Shown here in pieces: positions 7,325 to 15,655 of a DNA stretch of 44,580 nucleotides (position 1 is the first letter of the stretch; every line of letters starts with the position of its first letter). The DNA is from Oscillospiraceae bacterium (lineage in GTDB: Bacteria; Bacillota; Clostridia; Oscillospirales; Oscillospiraceae), in assembly GCA_009781695.1 (NCBI GenBank), contig WQVH01000012.1, positions 1-44,580 of the forward strand, given 5' to 3'. The notes beneath the pieces are model-generated. The model searched no databases and was not told the DNA's origin. It saw only the letters and a program-made list of their open reading frames with translations. A program made the translations under genes and the position numbers.

Positions 7325-8158
7325 TTATAAAGGCCAAATCTCACCGTCTGAGTCAATCATAAATCGGGCATTACCGGTCGTAATAAGCCATACCGGATCA
7401 ATAATCCCCTCACTGAGAGAACCCACTACCCGATGCCTAAACCCGGCTCGAACCGCCAGAATCTCACGGCATTCAAAATCCGTCAACTCTTCATCTTTTA
7501 CTGCCGCAAGAAATCTAAGCAGCGCAGAACTCACTTGTGGTAGAGCCACAGAATCTTCTACAGCTTCAATGCCGGCTACATACCTACCCCCTACAGACAC
7601 AAGACTCTCCGCTTCAAATTCAAAGACGATAACACAATTAAAGATGCTCGCCCCTCTATATGCCGCATTGACATAGACACGCTCATTGCCTGTCTCAGGA
7701 TCAACAAGCGAAACAATATCTGTCGTCTCTATCTCCATATTGCGCAAAAGCAAACGCACCGTTCTGATTGTAGTCCCATCAATAACGATTACACCATCTA
7801 AGAGGCGTATCTCAAAATCTCCGGCGCTATAAAACTCCGCAACACCCCTATACGGACTTTCATAAAGATAAATAACACCCTGATCAGTAATCGTTGTCTC
7901 CCCCAACAACGCATTGGCAATAGACCGTTCCACATCAACCATACGCGCCGTCCTCATAGACCGAAGAGCATCTGATGCGACGATATGTTCAGGATCAATC
8001 GTGATTCCGCCTGCATACAAAATCGCACTGACATTTTCAAGCGTCACTCTTTCAAGACGCGCATCCTCAGTCACATCAATAATAATGATGGCCAAGAACA
8101 ATATGTTGATCAGCAATAGTGATACAATGACTATATTTCTGATCTTAGACCCACTCAT
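7325..8158 (-). CDS. yycI: YycI-like regulatory protein of the WalRK system
   Basis: 277 residues. YycI is a single-pass membrane protein that, with YycH, contacts WalK and restrains its activity. Here an N-terminal anchor (about residues 7-27, IRNIVIVSLLLINILFLAII) is followed by an extracytoplasmic domain. The domain ends in PVWLITTGNARFMIDSDGEIW, a pattern shared by the YycH/YycI fold. Sequence identity to known YycI is low, so the name rests largely on operon position, directly downstream of walR-walK-yycH with an 18-bp gap. Confidence in family membership is good; confidence in the regulatory role is moderate. Confidence 0.75.
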   Translation of the reverse strand: MSGSKIRNIVIVSLLLINILFLAIIIIDVTEDARLERVTLENVSAILYAGGITIDPEHIVASDALRSMRTARMVDVERSIANALLGETTITDQGVIYLYESPYRGVAEFYSAGDFEIRLLDGVIVIDGTTIRTVRLLLRNMEIETTDIVSLVDPETGNERVYVNAAYRGASIFNCVIVFEFEAESLVSVGGRYVAGIEAVEDSVALPQVSSALLRFLAAVKDEELTDFECREILAVRAGFRHRVVGSLSEGIIDPVWLITTGNARFMIDSDGEIWPL

Positions 8159-8176
8159 CGCACACCACTCCTCACA

Positions 8177-9427
8177 TTAAAACCACAACCTGACCCAAGC
8201 AGGATAAAGCACTTCAGAACCCGTATCAAAATAACTCAGTATAAACTCCCCATCCGATGCCGCAAGGGCTTGCCTTTGCGGCAAAAGAAGTTGCGTCCGT
8301 GTTCCGGTATATGAAAAATTGCGGAAATTTAGCTCCGCCTCAACAACCACACCCGAATCAAATGTCACACGTGCCGCATGCCGGTCATCAAACAGATAAA
8401 CTCTTCCACCGGCAACATAATACCCGAAAGTCACGACATACACTCCCTCATCATATGCAATGGACTCAAACATCACTTCAGCATCACCGCATTTTTGTCC
8501 AATCGAATCCGCAACCAAACTGCGCGCTTGTTCGATCATCTCTCCCATATTGAGCGCTGATACGTGCTCCGGCAGCACATTATACGTCAATCGATAGATT
8601 GCGTGGCCATCAGGATAAATCCGAAAATTAAAATGTGCGCCGAGACTCATCAAATCCTCACCACTGAAAAAAGTCGTATGAGACTCATGTATATGACCAA
8701 AAACATTGAGCACCACCGTCAATATCTCCTGCTGACTTCCGGCCACCATACTCTGAATATCCGGATGATATGCATCTTGCGTAATGAGCAAATACGGCGC
8801 ATTTTCAGAACCCCTGAGCTGTGTCTCAAAAGCAAACACGACTCCATTAGGGCTAAATATTTCTAAGTCTTGAGCCTTGCCCGCAGTAGATGCCGTATCT
8901 GCACCAAAATACAATCCGCTATCATAATCTTGAAAATATATACGGCTTCTTTCCTCACCAAAAGAAACAAAAACACGGCGCACCCTGACATCTTCAACCG
9001 TATCGGACATTCTTGCACCAAGCCACCCATCTAAAACAGAAAGCCTGATCGGAGTGACATACTCAAAGAAGACACTATGACTGGACAGTGCCTGTCGCCA
9101 CTCACTCTGCGTGACCTGTGTATGTGCCGCCGCAGAACCCAGCGCCTCCCCTATAATGCCACTCGCCCGATCATACACAACATTTCTAAGCTCCGAATTA
9201 TTGCGCACCCCAAATCGCGCCCCATCCGCATCAGTAACCACGATGCAAAGCGGACGCGCAGCCTCTGTTATCGCTGCACCTCTGAGCTCAACCTGACCGC
9301 CTCCTGTGCCTCTAATCAGCTCCAGCGTATTGCCGATCACCGGAAAAGCCGTAACAACACCATTAAAAAAACCGGCTTGCCACGCAAGAAACATACTGCT
9401 AATCGCTAAAAGCATGATCAAAACCAT
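8177..9427 (-). CDS. yycH: YycH-like regulatory protein of the WalRK system
   Basis: 416 residues from the ATG at 9427, but that ATG has no adjacent ribosome binding site. The frame stays open back to a CTG at 9463-9461, which overlaps the walK stop (CTGA) and has GGAG 9 nt upstream. That start would add LSISRRTIELIK, giving the usual YycH-like N-terminus with basic residues and IELIK before the membrane helix. A CTG start with translational coupling is therefore plausible. The protein has one N-terminal transmembrane helix and a large extracytoplasmic domain. Its likely role is to work with YycI in controlling WalK. Confidence 0.75.
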   Translation of the reverse strand: MVLIMLLAISSMFLAWQAGFFNGVVTAFPVIGNTLELIRGTGGGQVELRGAAITEAARPLCIVVTDADGARFGVRNNSELRNVVYDRASGIIGEALGSAAAHTQVTQSEWRQALSSHSVFFEYVTPIRLSVLDGWLGARMSDTVEDVRVRRVFVSFGEERSRIYFQDYDSGLYFGADTASTAGKAQDLEIFSPNGVVFAFETQLRGSENAPYLLITQDAYHPDIQSMVAGSQQEILTVVLNVFGHIHESHTTFFSGEDLMSLGAHFNFRIYPDGHAIYRLTYNVLPEHVSALNMGEMIEQARSLVADSIGQKCGDAEVMFESIAYDEGVYVVTFGYYVAGGRVYLFDDRHAARVTFDSGVVVEAELNFRNFSYTGTRTQLLLPQRQALAASDGEFILSYFDTGSEVLYPAWVRLWF

Positions 9428-9459
9428 CTTGATTAATTCAATTGTCCTTCTGGATATAC

Positions 9460-10920
9460 TCAGCTCTCAACACTCCATTCAATCGGAAGCTTTACAGTCA
9501 CCGATGTCCCTGTTCCCGGCTTGCTCTCAATAGTGATATCTCCACCATGCCGCGACACGATCTCCTTGGCGATGGACAAACCGAGACCGGTCCCGCCGGA
9601 CTCACGCGATCTGGCCTTATCCACACGATAAAAGCGATCAAAAACATGCAATAGATCTTCCGGAGGAATCCCCACTCCTGTATCTTCTATCTTCACCCAC
9701 ACACAACCATCCGACGTACCGCTGTAAATCGCAATAGTTCCGCCATCGGGCGTGTACTTAATCGCATTTGAGATAATATTCATAAGCACTTGCTCAATTT
9801 TCGCCCGATCCCCTTTAATATGCGGCAACTTCCATTCCAATTCGAGATTGAGCACATGCCCCCTCTTTCGGGCTTCAAGCGCAATTGCAGCATAAACATC
9901 ACGTACAGCTTGATCAATTGAAAATTCCTCAGGCGCAATAACACTTGCGCCCGAATCATATCGGGATAGTTCTAAAAGATCTTGAACAATCTTAGTCATC
10001 CTATCGCTCTGATTAATAATAATCCGCAAGAACTCCTCTTCTGTCTCCGGCGGAATATCCTGATTATCTGAAATCGTCTCAGCATATGATCTGATATTGG
10101 TCAGCGGCGTACGCAACTCATGCGAAACATTAGCAACAAACTCCCGGCGCAAAGTCTCCACCCTTTGCAGCTCTTCAAGCATGGTCTCAATTTGAGCCGC
10201 CATATCATTAAAAGTCTTTGCTAAAATACCTACCTCATCAGCCGTTTCTACAGGGATTTTTTTCGAAAAATCACCATCAGCCATCGCCTCAGCCGCTTTG
10301 GTCATACCTTGAATCGGCGAAATCAGAGTCTTGGAAATAATTAAGCTAATAATAACCGCTATAGCAAAACCAATGAGCACAGCCCTGAGTATGATGGTAA
10401 AAATCTCAGCGTTGAGATTTTGCACAGTCTGCTTATTATCGATAATATATACAATAAAATTCGCCTGACCATCATGCGAAGCAATCGGAACCGCTACATC
10501 CATATAATCAGCTTGCGTGCGCACACGAAACGAATCTTCACCCAAGAGCGCCGTTAATATATTGGCAGTCACTTCAACTCTCGGACTGACAATAGGATTT
10601 GAACTGAGCAAAACCTCTCCGGTAACCCCATCGAGAATATAAAAATTCCTTGTAGTTCTATCAACACCCAGCTCACCCAAAAAGGCAAGCAACAATCCAT
10701 TCATACGCTCGACCGCAACCGCTCTGTCCTCCTCACCCGCTGCAAGTCTCAAATCACCCACAAACTCCGGCTTGGAAAACACCGTCCTCATTTGCGTCTC
10801 AAACTGATCCGTATAAAAACCCTGCACACCTCGGATCAGAAAAACCAGCACTACCGTCATCAGCAGCGCAATAATCAAAATCATTATAATAACCAGCTTT
10901 ACACGCAAGCTATTTGACAA
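9460..10920 (-). CDS. walK: WalK-type sensor histidine kinase lacking a PAS domain
   Basis: 486 residues from a TTG at 10920 with AGAGAGGG upstream. The order is TM1 (about 8-30), an extracytoplasmic sensor domain (31-172), TM2 (173-197), and HAMP (198-250). The HisKA domain has the phosphoacceptor H267 in FVANVSHELRTPLTNIRSYAE, and the HATPase has the N box NIISNAIKYT (381-390), G1 DTGVGIPP and G2 GGTGLGLS. WalK senses envelope or cell-wall state and phosphorylates WalR. The Bacillus protein is about 610 residues with a cytoplasmic PAS between HAMP and HisKA; here HAMP runs directly into HisKA. Its place in the walR-walK-yycH-yycI order supports the name. Confidence 0.88.
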   Translation of the reverse strand: MSNSLRVKLVIIMILIIALLMTVVLVFLIRGVQGFYTDQFETQMRTVFSKPEFVGDLRLAAGEEDRAVAVERMNGLLLAFLGELGVDRTTRNFYILDGVTGEVLLSSNPIVSPRVEVTANILTALLGEDSFRVRTQADYMDVAVPIASHDGQANFIVYIIDNKQTVQNLNAEIFTIILRAVLIGFAIAVIISLIISKTLISPIQGMTKAAEAMADGDFSKKIPVETADEVGILAKTFNDMAAQIETMLEELQRVETLRREFVANVSHELRTPLTNIRSYAETISDNQDIPPETEEEFLRIIINQSDRMTKIVQDLLELSRYDSGASVIAPEEFSIDQAVRDVYAAIALEARKRGHVLNLELEWKLPHIKGDRAKIEQVLMNIISNAIKYTPDGGTIAIYSGTSDGCVWVKIEDTGVGIPPEDLLHVFDRFYRVDKARSRESGGTGLGLSIAKEIVSRHGGDITIESKPGTGTSVTVKLPIEWSVES

Positions 10921-10934
10921 ATCCTAACCCTCTC

Positions 10935-11630
10935 TTAAACCTCAAAATAATACCCAACACCACGCTTGGTCATCACATGACACGGACTACCCGGATCTAC
11001 CTCAACCTTTTCACGCAACCGCCGTACCGTCACATCCACCGCACGCAAATCCCCAAAATATTCAAACTGCCATACATCATGCAACAACTCCTCTCTGGAA
11101 AAAACCTTCCCCGGACTTGCCGCCAAGAAGCTAATCAGCTCAAACTCCCGCTGTGTCAACTGCGCATACTTCCCGCCGACACATACATCAAAACGCTCCT
11201 TATCAATAACCAGCCCCGGACGCTCAGAGGCAACAAGCTCCACCTCAGTCTCATCCACCTGCGTATCTGTCCGCCTTATGTTCGCATTCACCCGAGCTTT
11301 AAGCTCACGAAGAGAAAACGGCTTAGTAATATAATCATCCGCTCCCACATCAAGCCCAAAGACCTTATCGGTCTCCTCTTCCCGAGCCGTAAGCATGATT
11401 ATAGGCGTCTTCCGATCATGCACACGAATCCTGCGGCAAACCTCAAAACCATCCAACTGCGGAAGCATCACATCAAGCAAAATCAAATCCGGCGTCTTCT
11501 TCGAAAACTCCGCAAGCGCCGCCTCCCCATCATATGCAACAACGATATCAAAGCCATCCTTTTTTAAATTAAAGCTCAGAATATCTACAATATTTTTTTC
11601 ATCATCAACAATAAGCACTCTCTTCCCCAT
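10935..11630 (-). CDS. walR: WalR-type OmpR-family response regulator
   Basis: 231 residues, with GGGAGGG upstream of the ATG. The receiver domain has the acidic pair D9/D10, phosphoacceptor D53 (LILLDVMLP), T in MLTAREEE, and K in ITKPFS. The C-terminal winged helix ends LRAVDVTVRRLREKVE and TKRGVGYYFEV, typical of the WalR/PhoP branch. WalR controls cell-wall hydrolase and homeostasis genes in Bacillota. The stop lies 14 bp from the walK start, and the gene follows the Nudix gene by 43 bp on the same strand. Confidence 0.9.
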   Translation of the reverse strand: MGKRVLIVDDEKNIVDILSFNLKKDGFDIVVAYDGEAALAEFSKKTPDLILLDVMLPQLDGFEVCRRIRVHDRKTPIIMLTAREEETDKVFGLDVGADDYITKPFSLRELKARVNANIRRTDTQVDETEVELVASERPGLVIDKERFDVCVGGKYAQLTQREFELISFLAASPGKVFSREELLHDVWQFEYFGDLRAVDVTVRRLREKVEVDPGSPCHVMTKRGVGYYFEV

Positions 11631-11673
11631 GAGCCCTCCCTATCCGATTTAAATAATAACTATTCAAAATACG

Positions 11674-12228
11674 CTAATTATAATGAACCATCGGCCCCTC
11701 AAGAAACCGCTTTGCCTTCATAACCCCTATAATAGACTTCGCATCAGGCAATTTATTATCCATGATCATATTCATCAGCACATCAATCTCAATCGCCTCT
11801 ACACTCAGCAGCTCATTTTCATCAAGATGCATCTCACCATATTCTAAATCAAGCGCAAGATATAAATAAAGCGTCTCTCTGCAAAAACCGGGCGAAGGAT
11901 ACATCGCACCCAAATCCACATACGTACCGGCCGTACAACCTGTCTCCTCAGAAAGCTCTCTGACCGCACAATCAAAAGGATCCTCGCCATCATCCAACTT
12001 CCCCGCAGGAATCTCAAGCAACTCTTCCCCCATAGGATATCTATACTGCTTTACCATCAGCACTTTATTATCCTTGGTAATCGGCACAATCGCCACCCCA
12101 CCCGGATGCTCAACAACCTCACGCTGAGCCTTATTTCCATTTTGAAGCGCGGCAATATCACGCCTTACATTTACAATTAACCCCTCATAAACCGTATTCG
12201 TTTCCACTTGCTTTTCAAAAAATTCCAT
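11674..12228 (-). CDS. Nudix hydrolase, ADP-ribose pyrophosphatase type
   Basis: 184 residues from the ATG at 12228. A longer in-frame reading exists but runs through the tRNA-Gly gene and must be wrong. The protein likely cleaves ADP-ribose to AMP and ribose-5-phosphate. Evidence is the N-terminal beta structure (VYEGLIVNVRRDIAALQNG), the RYPMGEELLEIPAGKLDDGE segment, and the Nudix box G-x5-E-x7-REUxEExG, seen as GKLDDGEDPFDCAVRELSEETG. The box is followed by YPSPGFCRETLYLYLA, which marks the ADPRase subgroup. It is the first protein gene after tRNA-Gly in a run leading into walRK. No strong ribosome binding site is visible close to the ATG. Confidence 0.88.
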   Translation of the reverse strand: MEFFEKQVETNTVYEGLIVNVRRDIAALQNGNKAQREVVEHPGGVAIVPITKDNKVLMVKQYRYPMGEELLEIPAGKLDDGEDPFDCAVRELSEETGCTAGTYVDLGAMYPSPGFCRETLYLYLALDLEYGEMHLDENELLSVEAIEIDVLMNMIMDNKLPDAKSIIGVMKAKRFLEGPMVHYN

Positions 12229-12291
12229 ATGACTTAAACACGCTCCCGAAACAAATCGCAAAAGACGCCCTGTGACCAAGGCGCCCATTAT

Positions 12292-12365
<74 letters not shown>

Positions 12366-12470
12366 ATATTGACATCGCGAACTACGAACCCGCATCTCGC
12401 CTTGACGGTATGTTAGCAGAAATCTACACAAAATGCAATAGTTAATTTTACTAAAATCAATTATCTCTGG

Positions 12471-12629
12471 TTAATAATGTTACAGTTCAGTGGGTATCTT
12501 AAAACTCGCAATGGTTACAGTCACTGAGCACACAATCTTTGCATATGATACAAATTTAGTATACGTAGACGTGCCTTGGCTGTAACCAACCTGTGTTTTC
12601 AGATACCCAATGAACTGTAACTTAATAAT
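12471..12629. mobile_element. MITE-like non-autonomous element with 8-bp target duplication
   Basis: A 143-bp element (12479-12621) is bounded by long imperfect terminal inverted repeats. The outer 21 bp (GTTACAGTTCA, one variable base, TGGGTATCT) match with one mismatch. Similarity extends to about 42 bp, including an inner GGTTACAG/CTGTAACC pair. It is flanked by identical 8-bp direct repeats TTAATAAT at 12471-12478 and 12622-12629. There is no coding capacity. An autonomous partner transposase is not in the window. The element sits between the tRNA-Gly/Nudix unit and upp. Confidence 0.85.
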
Positions 12630-12651
12630 TTGCAGTTAACAGCCGTATCGA

Positions 12652-12681
12652 TTGACTTTTTTATAGTTATGATGATATAGT
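12652..12681 (+). promoter_or_regulatory. Promoter of upp
   Basis: TTGACT (12652-12657), 18-bp spacer, TATAGT (12676-12681), 40 bp before the upp start and just outside the MITE. Confidence 0.6.
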
Positions 12682-12721
12682 GATTCGGTAATAAAAAATC
12701 AAAAAAATGTGGAGGCCATCT

Positions 12722-13348
12722 ATGTCACCAACAATTCTCACCCACCCATTGATACAACACAAACTCACAATGCTGCGTGACATTGACACAGGAGTCAAAA
12801 TATTTCGCGAAGTTGTCGGTGAAATCGCCATGCTCATGTGCTACGAAGCCATGCGGGACCTCTCCCTTGAAGACGTCAAAGTCACCACTCCCGTATCCAT
12901 AGCTTCCAGCAAAGCCCTATCAGGTAAAAAACTGGCACTTGTACCTATCCTACGCGCAGGCCTCGGCATGGTTGACGGAATACTCAGCCTCGTCCCTTCT
13001 GCCAAAGTCGCCCACATCGGACTCTACCGCGACCCGGAAACACTCCTACCCGTCGAATACTACTGCAAAATGCCCCACGACATCTCAGAAAGAGCATGCT
13101 TCATCCTTGACCCCATGCTCGCAACCGGCGGAACCGCCGCCGCCGCCGCCCAATACCTCAAAGACGCAGGCGCACGCTCAATTAAACTCCTGACCATCCT
13201 ATCAGCACCCCCCGGCGTAGAAAAAATGGAACAAGAACACCCGGACGTTGAAATCATAACCTGCGCAGTAGACCAATGCCTTAATGACCACGGCTACATT
13301 GTACCCGGCCTCGGAGACGCCGGAGACCGAATATTCGGAACAAAATAA
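12722..13348 (+). CDS. upp: Uracil phosphoribosyltransferase
   Basis: 208 residues from the ATG at 12722, with GTGGAGG 6 nt upstream; an in-frame ATG at 12707 includes the RBS and is rejected. The enzyme makes UMP from uracil and PRPP in pyrimidine salvage. Key features are [13 protein letters not shown] at the N-terminus, [12 protein letters not shown], the PRPP loop [16 protein letters not shown], and the uracil-binding end [17 protein letters not shown]. The length is normal (about 209). It is monocistronic, with its own promoter and terminator. Confidence 0.98.
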   Translation: MSPTILTHPLIQHKLTMLRDIDTGVKIFREVVGEIAMLMCYEAMRDLSLEDVKVTTPVSIASSKALSGKKLALVPILRAGLGMVDGILSLVPSAKVAHIGLYRDPETLLPVEYYCKMPHDISERACFILDPMLATGGTAAAAAQYLKDAGARSIKLLTILSAPPGVEKMEQEHPDVEIITCAVDQCLNDHGYIVPGLGDAGDRIFGTK

Positions 13349-13372
13349 GGGGGCTTTCGCCCCCTTTTTTAT
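13347..13372 (+). terminator. Rho-independent terminator after upp
   Basis: AAGGGGGC-TTTC-GCCCCCTTTTTT directly after the upp stop. Confidence 0.93.
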
Positions 13373-13446
13373 TTTACTGACTCTTTGCCACAATCAAGTT
13401 ATATCGTTAACGTCCCTGTAGGCCTCTTAGATCAGCTTACTCCATC

Positions 13447-15504
13447 TTACTCTTGCTCAGCAAGATATTTCGCTTCCTCAATAACCTTTGCCTGAACAGG
13501 ACCCGGAGCCTCCTCATAACGCTCAAATCGAATGGTGAAAGAACCCCTGCCCTGCGTCATAGAACGCAGATCTATAGCATAGCTGGACATCTCACCCATA
13601 GGCACCTCAGCCTCAACCACCTGCATACCCTCAGCATTGAGATTCATACCCATAGGACTACCACGCCGCTTAGACAGATCACTCATGATATCACCCATAT
13701 ACGTATCAGGAATAGTCACCGTCAAATACCCAATCGGCTCTAACATCACCGGATTAGCCTGCGGCACACCCTCTTTAAACGCCAACTGAGCAGCGAGCTT
13801 AAACGCAAGCTCATTGGAGTCTACTGAGTGATACGAACCATCAACCAGTGTCGCCTTAAGGAAGACCAGCGGATACCCGGCCAGAACACCCTTGGAAATA
13901 CTTTCGCGCAAGCCCTTTTCAACAGCCGGGAAGAAGTTTCGCGGCACACTACCGCCGAAGATCTTCTCTTCAAACATCAAATCCTCAGTTTCACCGGGCT
14001 CAAACTCAATAACAACATCACCGAACTGCCCTGCGCCGCCGGATTGCTTCTTATGTCTGCCGCGCACAGAAACTTTCTTGCGAATCTTCTCACGATAAGG
14101 CACACGTGCCGGAGTCAAAACGACCTCAACACCAAACTTATCTTTTAATTTCGAACACAAAACATCAAGCTGGATATCTCCCGAACCGGATAATACAAGC
14201 TGCTTGGTCTCAGGATTATTGACAAATGTAAAGGTCAGATCTTCTTCCGCCAAACGATTGAGTCCGGTCGCAATCTTCTCTTCCTGCCCTTTTACTTTAG
14301 GCGCTATAGCCATAGAATAGCACGGCGGTGCAAATTCGATTCTCTTAGCAGTTATGGAACTCTTCGAATCACTCAGCGAATCACCGGTCTTGGTATCAGA
14401 AAGCTTCGAAATAGCGCCGATATCACCGCAAATGATCTCTTTGGTTTCAAGATTCTTCTTACCTTGCATCTTGGAGATATGCCCCATTTTCTCAACCGTT
14501 CCCGTGCGGGTATTCACCAGTTGCATATCCGATGTAATCTTACCGGACAGAACCTTAAACAAACTGAACTTACCATACTGGTCAGACAATGTCTTATAAA
14601 CAATCGCACATGTCGTACCTTTGGGATCAATCGCCAGATCCGCCCCATCTTCGGTTTGATCCGCGCGATCACTCGGACATGGGAAAAGATTGACTATTTC
14701 ATCAAGCATGACCAAGGTACCCAGCCCACTTGTAGCGCAACCGCAAAATACCGGTATCAAAGTCATGTCCTTTATGCCGGTCTTGAGTCCGCCGATCTTC
14801 TCTTCGTCTGTAAACTCCTGACCATCAAAGAACTTATCCATAAGCGCTTCGCTTGTTTCTGCAACAGACTCATTAACTGCATTGTACAGCTCTTCAAGCT
14901 CATCGCTCATACTTTCAGGAATCGGAATTTCCTTTTGCTTGCCGCCCTCAATTGCAAACGCTTTGCGGCTCACAATATCCACAACACCTGTGACCTTTCC
15001 GGACGCATCTTTAACAGGTGCAACCACCGGACAAATCGCAGTGCCGTACTTGTCACGAAGAGATGTCAAAACCGCATCATAATCGCCATTTTCTTCATCA
15101 ATCTTCGAAATATAAATGGCCTTTGGCAGCTTATTTGCTGTAAGTGCCGACCAACCCTTTTCAAAGCCTACGCTGATTCCATCTTTGGCTGTGCACAACA
15201 AGATACCTGCATCAGCTACACGAAGCGCCTCAGCAGTCTCTCCGGCGAAATCAAAATAACCCGGAGTGTCGAAAATATTGATTTTACAGTTTTTGTACTC
15301 CGCAAAAGTGGTTGCAAGATAAATGGTGATCTGACGCTTAATTTCCTCGGAATCAGAATCGCCGACAGTGTTTCCATCAGAAACCTTGCCCAGCCTGTCC
15401 GTTCCCCCTGTCAGAAATAAAATACTCTCAACCAAACTGGTCTTACCGCTGCCCCCGTGTCCGAGAACTGCAATGTTACGAATACCCTCTGTGGTATACG
15501 GCAT
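13447..15504 (-). CDS. EF-G-like translational GTPase (FusA2-type paralogue)
   Basis: 685 residues with the EF-G domain order: G domain with P-loop GHGGSGKT (15-22), domain II, and domains III-V ending in the EF-G C-terminal beta-alpha fold (PIGYLTVTIPDTYMGDIMSDLSKRRG). The switch II motif is DTPGYFDF (79-86), with Tyr83 where canonical EF-G has the GTPase-stimulating His. The G4 motif is SKIDE instead of NKxD. These differences, and SKRRG in place of the usual domain IV/V context, mark the EF-G paralogue group of Clostridia and not the main translocase. The exact role is unknown; ribosome-associated GTPase activity is inferred. It has a strong promoter of its own. Confidence 0.88.
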   Translation of the reverse strand: MPYTTEGIRNIAVLGHGGSGKTSLVESILFLTGGTDRLGKVSDGNTVGDSDSEEIKRQITIYLATTFAEYKNCKINIFDTPGYFDFAGETAEALRVADAGILLCTAKDGISVGFEKGWSALTANKLPKAIYISKIDEENGDYDAVLTSLRDKYGTAICPVVAPVKDASGKVTGVVDIVSRKAFAIEGGKQKEIPIPESMSDELEELYNAVNESVAETSEALMDKFFDGQEFTDEEKIGGLKTGIKDMTLIPVFCGCATSGLGTLVMLDEIVNLFPCPSDRADQTEDGADLAIDPKGTTCAIVYKTLSDQYGKFSLFKVLSGKITSDMQLVNTRTGTVEKMGHISKMQGKKNLETKEIICGDIGAISKLSDTKTGDSLSDSKSSITAKRIEFAPPCYSMAIAPKVKGQEEKIATGLNRLAEEDLTFTFVNNPETKQLVLSGSGDIQLDVLCSKLKDKFGVEVVLTPARVPYREKIRKKVSVRGRHKKQSGGAGQFGDVVIEFEPGETEDLMFEEKIFGGSVPRNFFPAVEKGLRESISKGVLAGYPLVFLKATLVDGSYHSVDSNELAFKLAAQLAFKEGVPQANPVMLEPIGYLTVTIPDTYMGDIMSDLSKRRGSPMGMNLNAEGMQVVEAEVPMGEMSSYAIDLRSMTQGRGSFTIRFERYEEAPGPVQAKVIEEAKYLAEQE

Positions 15505-15538
15505 AATGTTGCCCCCTTGTCATTAATCAGATTTGTGA

Positions 15539-15567
15539 ATTATATAATAAGAACGAATACTTTACAA
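15539..15567 (-). promoter_or_regulatory. Promoter of the EF-G-like gene
   Basis: On the minus strand TTGTAA (15567-15562), 17-bp spacer, TATAAT (15544-15539). It lies 34 bp before the start codon, with GGGGG as ribosome binding site. Confidence 0.75.
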
Positions 15568-15655
15568 TAAGAATTTTTATTATTCAGCCATATAGCACTG
15601 TATCAGGGTGTTACAGCGCAGCAGACGGCCAAAAAGTGCGATCAGGCCAACCATC

